From the NCBI GenBank assembly GCA_017427525.1, contig JAFRSP010000051.1, forward strand, positions 1-42,450: DNA of 42,450 bases, read 5' to 3'. Both the position numbers and the translations under genes were made by a program. The DNA is from Clostridia bacterium (lineage in GTDB: Bacteria > Bacillota > Clostridia > Oscillospirales > Feifaniaceae). Below are positions 40,338 to 42,450 of the stretch, piece after piece; positions within the stretch are counted from its first letter, which is position 1, and each line of letters begins with the position of its first letter. The notes beneath the pieces were generated by a model. That model ran no database searches. It saw nothing but the letters and a program-made list of their open reading frames with translations, and had not been told where the DNA came from.

Positions 40338-41543
40338 CTACCCCTTGATTCCACCCTTGACGCCCTTGACGCCTTTGAGCATCCCGGTTGCCTTGGTATC
40401 AAAAATGTTGGTCTCATAGCTGAAGGTGAGACTGTCGCGTTGGCGCTGGCGCTTGAAGGCCAGCTCGATCAGACGATCGAGCAGCTCGTCGTAGGGCAGA
40501 CCGGTCGGCGCAAAGAGGTAGAAGGAGAGGGAACCGGGAATGGTGTTGAGCTCGTTGATATAGACCTTGTCGTTTTCATCCTCGTCGATCAGGAAGTCCA
40601 CGCGGGTCACGCCGGAACAGCCGATGGCGCGGAAGGCCGCGACGGCAAGACGGCGGATCTCCTCGGTTTTCTCTTCGGAGAGCTCCGCGGGGAGACGGCG
40701 GCGCGCGCCCGACATGCCTTTCGCTGCACCATCGGAGGCCATGTATTTATCGGCATAGGAGAGGATCTCTCCCGCCGTGACCGGCTCTTCACAGAGGGAA
40801 GGCATGCACTCCTCCGCATCGCCCAGCACGGCGCAGTTGATTTCTCTCAGGGCGGTCACGGCCCGTTCACACAGCAGGCGGGGGGCGAATCCGGCGGCGA
40901 ATTCAATGGCCTCGCGCAGCGCCGCGCGGTCGGAGGCCACCTTGATGCCCACGCTGGAGCCGAGGTTGACCGGCTTGACGATCACGGGATAGGAGCAGAT
41001 CTGCTCGATTTTGTCGAGGTGGCTCTGCTCGTCGAGCAGATAGTCGCGGTGATAGAAGCAGAAGCCGGGCAGCACGGGCAGCCCGGCGGCGGCCAGCACC
41101 TGTTTGGCCGACATCTTGTCCATGCCGAGAGCCGAAGAGGCCACGTCACACCCGACATAGGGGAGGCGCAGCGTTTCGAAGAAGCCCTGAATCGAGCCGT
41201 CTTCCGTATTGGTGCCGTGCACGATGGGAAAGGCCAGGTCGATGCGCACAATGTCGTTGTTGCTGAAGCGCTTCGGCTGCGCACGCACGGCCCACACCTC
41301 GGTTTCGCTGCGGCGCAGCAGGGCAACCTGCGTGCAGTTTGCCAGCATGGCGGGGATGTTGCGGTAGTTTTCGATCTGCAGCAGGGCCTCGCCGGTGTAG
41401 AGCAGCCCCTGCTTGGTGGTATAGAAGGGGGTGACCTCATATTTTTCCTTGTCCATGGCGTGCATGGCCTGCACGGCAGAGATCACGGAGATTTCATGTT
41501 CGGTGGAGCATCCGCCGAAGAAGACGCCGACAGAGAGTTTCAT
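40338..41543 (-). CDS. ddl: D-alanine--D-alanine ligase
   Basis: The 401-residue ATP-grasp enzyme joins two D-alanines for peptidoglycan. It has VGVFFGGCSTEHEISVIS, the central HGTNTEDGSIQGFFE, VIVKPVNLGSSVGI and the active-site FLIDEDENDKVYINELNTIPG. The C-terminus is longer than most Ddl proteins: after TFSYETNIF it ends with a lysine/glycine-rich tail (GVKGVKGGIKG). The GTG or ATG choice is clear, with an AAAGGAGG site upstream. It follows murF by 77 bases on the same strand. Confidence 0.93.
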   Translation of the reverse strand: MKLSVGVFFGGCSTEHEISVISAVQAMHAMDKEKYEVTPFYTTKQGLLYTGEALLQIENYRNIPAMLANCTQVALLRRSETEVWAVRAQPKRFSNNDIVRIDLAFPIVHGTNTEDGSIQGFFETLRLPYVGCDVASSALGMDKMSAKQVLAAAGLPVLPGFCFYHRDYLLDEQSHLDKIEQICSYPVIVKPVNLGSSVGIKVASDRAALREAIEFAAGFAPRLLCERAVTALREINCAVLGDAEECMPSLCEEPVTAGEILSYADKYMASDGAAKGMSGARRRLPAELSEEKTEEIRRLAVAAFRAIGCSGVTRVDFLIDEDENDKVYINELNTIPGSLSFYLFAPTGLPYDELLDRLIELAFKRQRQRDSLTFSYETNIFDTKATGMLKGVKGVKGGIKG

Positions 41544-41620
41544 GGAAACAAGCCTCCTTTAAGGGAATATGGGTGGCGGGCGGCGGGGGAGCCGACCTGT
41601 GCAAACGATTCTTTGAGGGA

Positions 41621-42450
41621 TCAGGATTCCAGGTCGTCGGTGAGATCGTTTTCGAGCAGAATCACGCTCGGACGGGTTTGCAAAGAGGGCAGCAGGGCCA
41701 GCGCCTCGCGCAGGTTTTTCACGGCATGGAAATGCGCCGGATCAAAGCCTCCTCGCTGAAGTCCCTCCAGCAGAGCGTCTTTGACACGGCCCACCGCCAC
41801 GACCTCATCGCAGCAGGAGGCGGCCGCTTCGCCGAACTCGCGGTTGGCGGCATATTCGGACTCTCCCAGCTCGACCATGCCGGGCGTGACCAGAATGCGC
41901 AGACGGTCTGTGAAGCCTCCCAGCACACGCACGGCCTCGGCTGCCCCTTCGGGATTTGCATTGTAAGCGTCGTCAATCACAAGGGCGGGACCTCCGCCTT
42001 TGAGCTCCAGACGGTGCGGCACCGGCTTCAGCCGACGCAGCGCCACGACGATGCCCGTGGGCGGCACACCCATGGTGAGGGCCACGGCCGCCGCGCCGGT
42101 GATGTTGAGCACGTTGTGGCGGCCCAGCAGGCGGGTGGAGAGGCGCAGGGGAGGCAGATCACGATAGTGCAGGGTGAAGGAGGTTCCGCGCTCATCAACC
42201 GAGATTTCGTCGCTGTAGCAGTCGAGCCCAGGGGTCAGTCCATAGGAGAGGTGGGGACGGCTGTAGCCGGAGGAGGCGATGGGCGCGCTGTCGAAATTGA
42301 GAAAAGCAAGCCCCTGCTCCGGCAGGGCGTCGGCGAGCTCAAACTTGGTCTTGCGGATGTTTTCGGTGGTTTTGAAGGTCTCAAGATGGGCAATGCCGAC
42401 CGAGGTGATGACCCCGTAGGTGGGCTTCACGATATCGCAGATCTCCTTGA
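41621..42450 (-). CDS. murF: UDP-N-acetylmuramoyl-tripeptide--D-alanyl-D-alanine ligase (partial)
   Basis: The open frame runs from the window's right edge to a stop at 41621, with 276 codons visible. It contains PTYGVITSVGIAHLETFKT (after the ATP site), LLGRHNVLNITGAAAVALTM and VIDDAYNANPEGAAEAVRVL, the middle and C-terminal domains of MurF. MurF adds D-Ala-D-Ala made by Ddl to the UDP-MurNAc-tripeptide. The N-terminal domain lies beyond the window. The gene order murF-ddl puts two successive steps together. Confidence 0.93.
   Translation of the reverse strand, partial: KEICDIVKPTYGVITSVGIAHLETFKTTENIRKTKFELADALPEQGLAFLNFDSAPIASSGYSRPHLSYGLTPGLDCYSDEISVDERGTSFTLHYRDLPPLRLSTRLLGRHNVLNITGAAAVALTMGVPPTGIVVALRRLKPVPHRLELKGGGPALVIDDAYNANPEGAAEAVRVLGGFTDRLRILVTPGMVELGESEYAANREFGEAAASCCDEVVAVGRVKDALLEGLQRGGFDPAHFHAVKNLREALALLPSLQTRPSVILLENDLTDDLES

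Noticed and set aside
40095..41759. A 554-codon + strand frame opposite ddl and murF
   Set aside because: It crosses a terminator and lies opposite two recognised enzymes.

Overview
The window comes from a spore-forming, moderately high-GC Firmicute of the Clostridia type, and an Oscillospiraceae/Ruminococcaceae-like anaerobe fits best. The reasons are Shine-Dalgarno sites of the AAAGGAGG type before nearly every gene, zinc-binding S14, S4, L36 and adenylate kinase, a KOW-domain gene between map and infA, a spoVAC-spoVAD-spoVAE operon with a textbook sigma-G promoter, and an SLH-domain protein. No species can be named from the sequence alone.

Positions 1-13051 are the S10/spc/alpha ribosomal superoperon on the + strand: the end of rplB, then rpsS, rplV, rpsC, rplP, rpmC, rpsQ, rplN, rplX, rplE, rpsZ (zinc S14), rpsH, rplF, rplR, rpsE, rpmD, rplO, secY, adk, map, a KOW RNA-binding gene, infA, rpmJ, rpsM, rpsK, rpsD, rpoA and rplQ. 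It ends at a strong terminator at 13100-13140. The one odd break is a 273-base, hairpin-rich spacer between secY and adk.

Positions 13291-18000 hold single genes with their own promoters: a 2-hydroxyacid dehydrogenase (-), an alpha/beta hydrolase and a Nudix hydrolase (+), and a divergent DegV/TetR pair whose promoters flank a palindrome. Positions 18107-23965 look like one long + transcript: a parvulin lipoprotein, an HD hydrolase, a FabK-like flavoprotein, a GT2 glycosyltransferase, a small CPYC thioredoxin-fold protein, galE and a PflX-like radical SAM protein. A tRNA-Leu(UAA) follows, then an ABC substrate-binding-type protein with no signal peptide. Next come a frameshifted sodium:solute symporter and the purine salvage genes deoB and deoD, then a FlK-like thioesterase, an Smr protein and a SLOG-family protein.

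Positions 30978-32968 (-) carry the spoVACDE dipicolinate-channel operon. Around it are an M20 amidohydrolase with an unusual leader, a TepA/ClpP-like protease (-) with a sigma-G-like promoter candidate, an Lrp/AsnC regulator, a membrane-anchored unknown protein plus an SLH protein, and two flavoproteins. At the right edge murF (cut by the window end) and ddl run on the - strand as a peptidoglycan-precursor pair.

No CRISPR array, prophage, insertion sequence or clearly novel multi-gene system was found. The most interesting signals are regulatory (the DegV/TetR switch, the M20 leader pseudoknot, the sigma-G promoters, the structured secY-adk spacer) and a few orphan genes.
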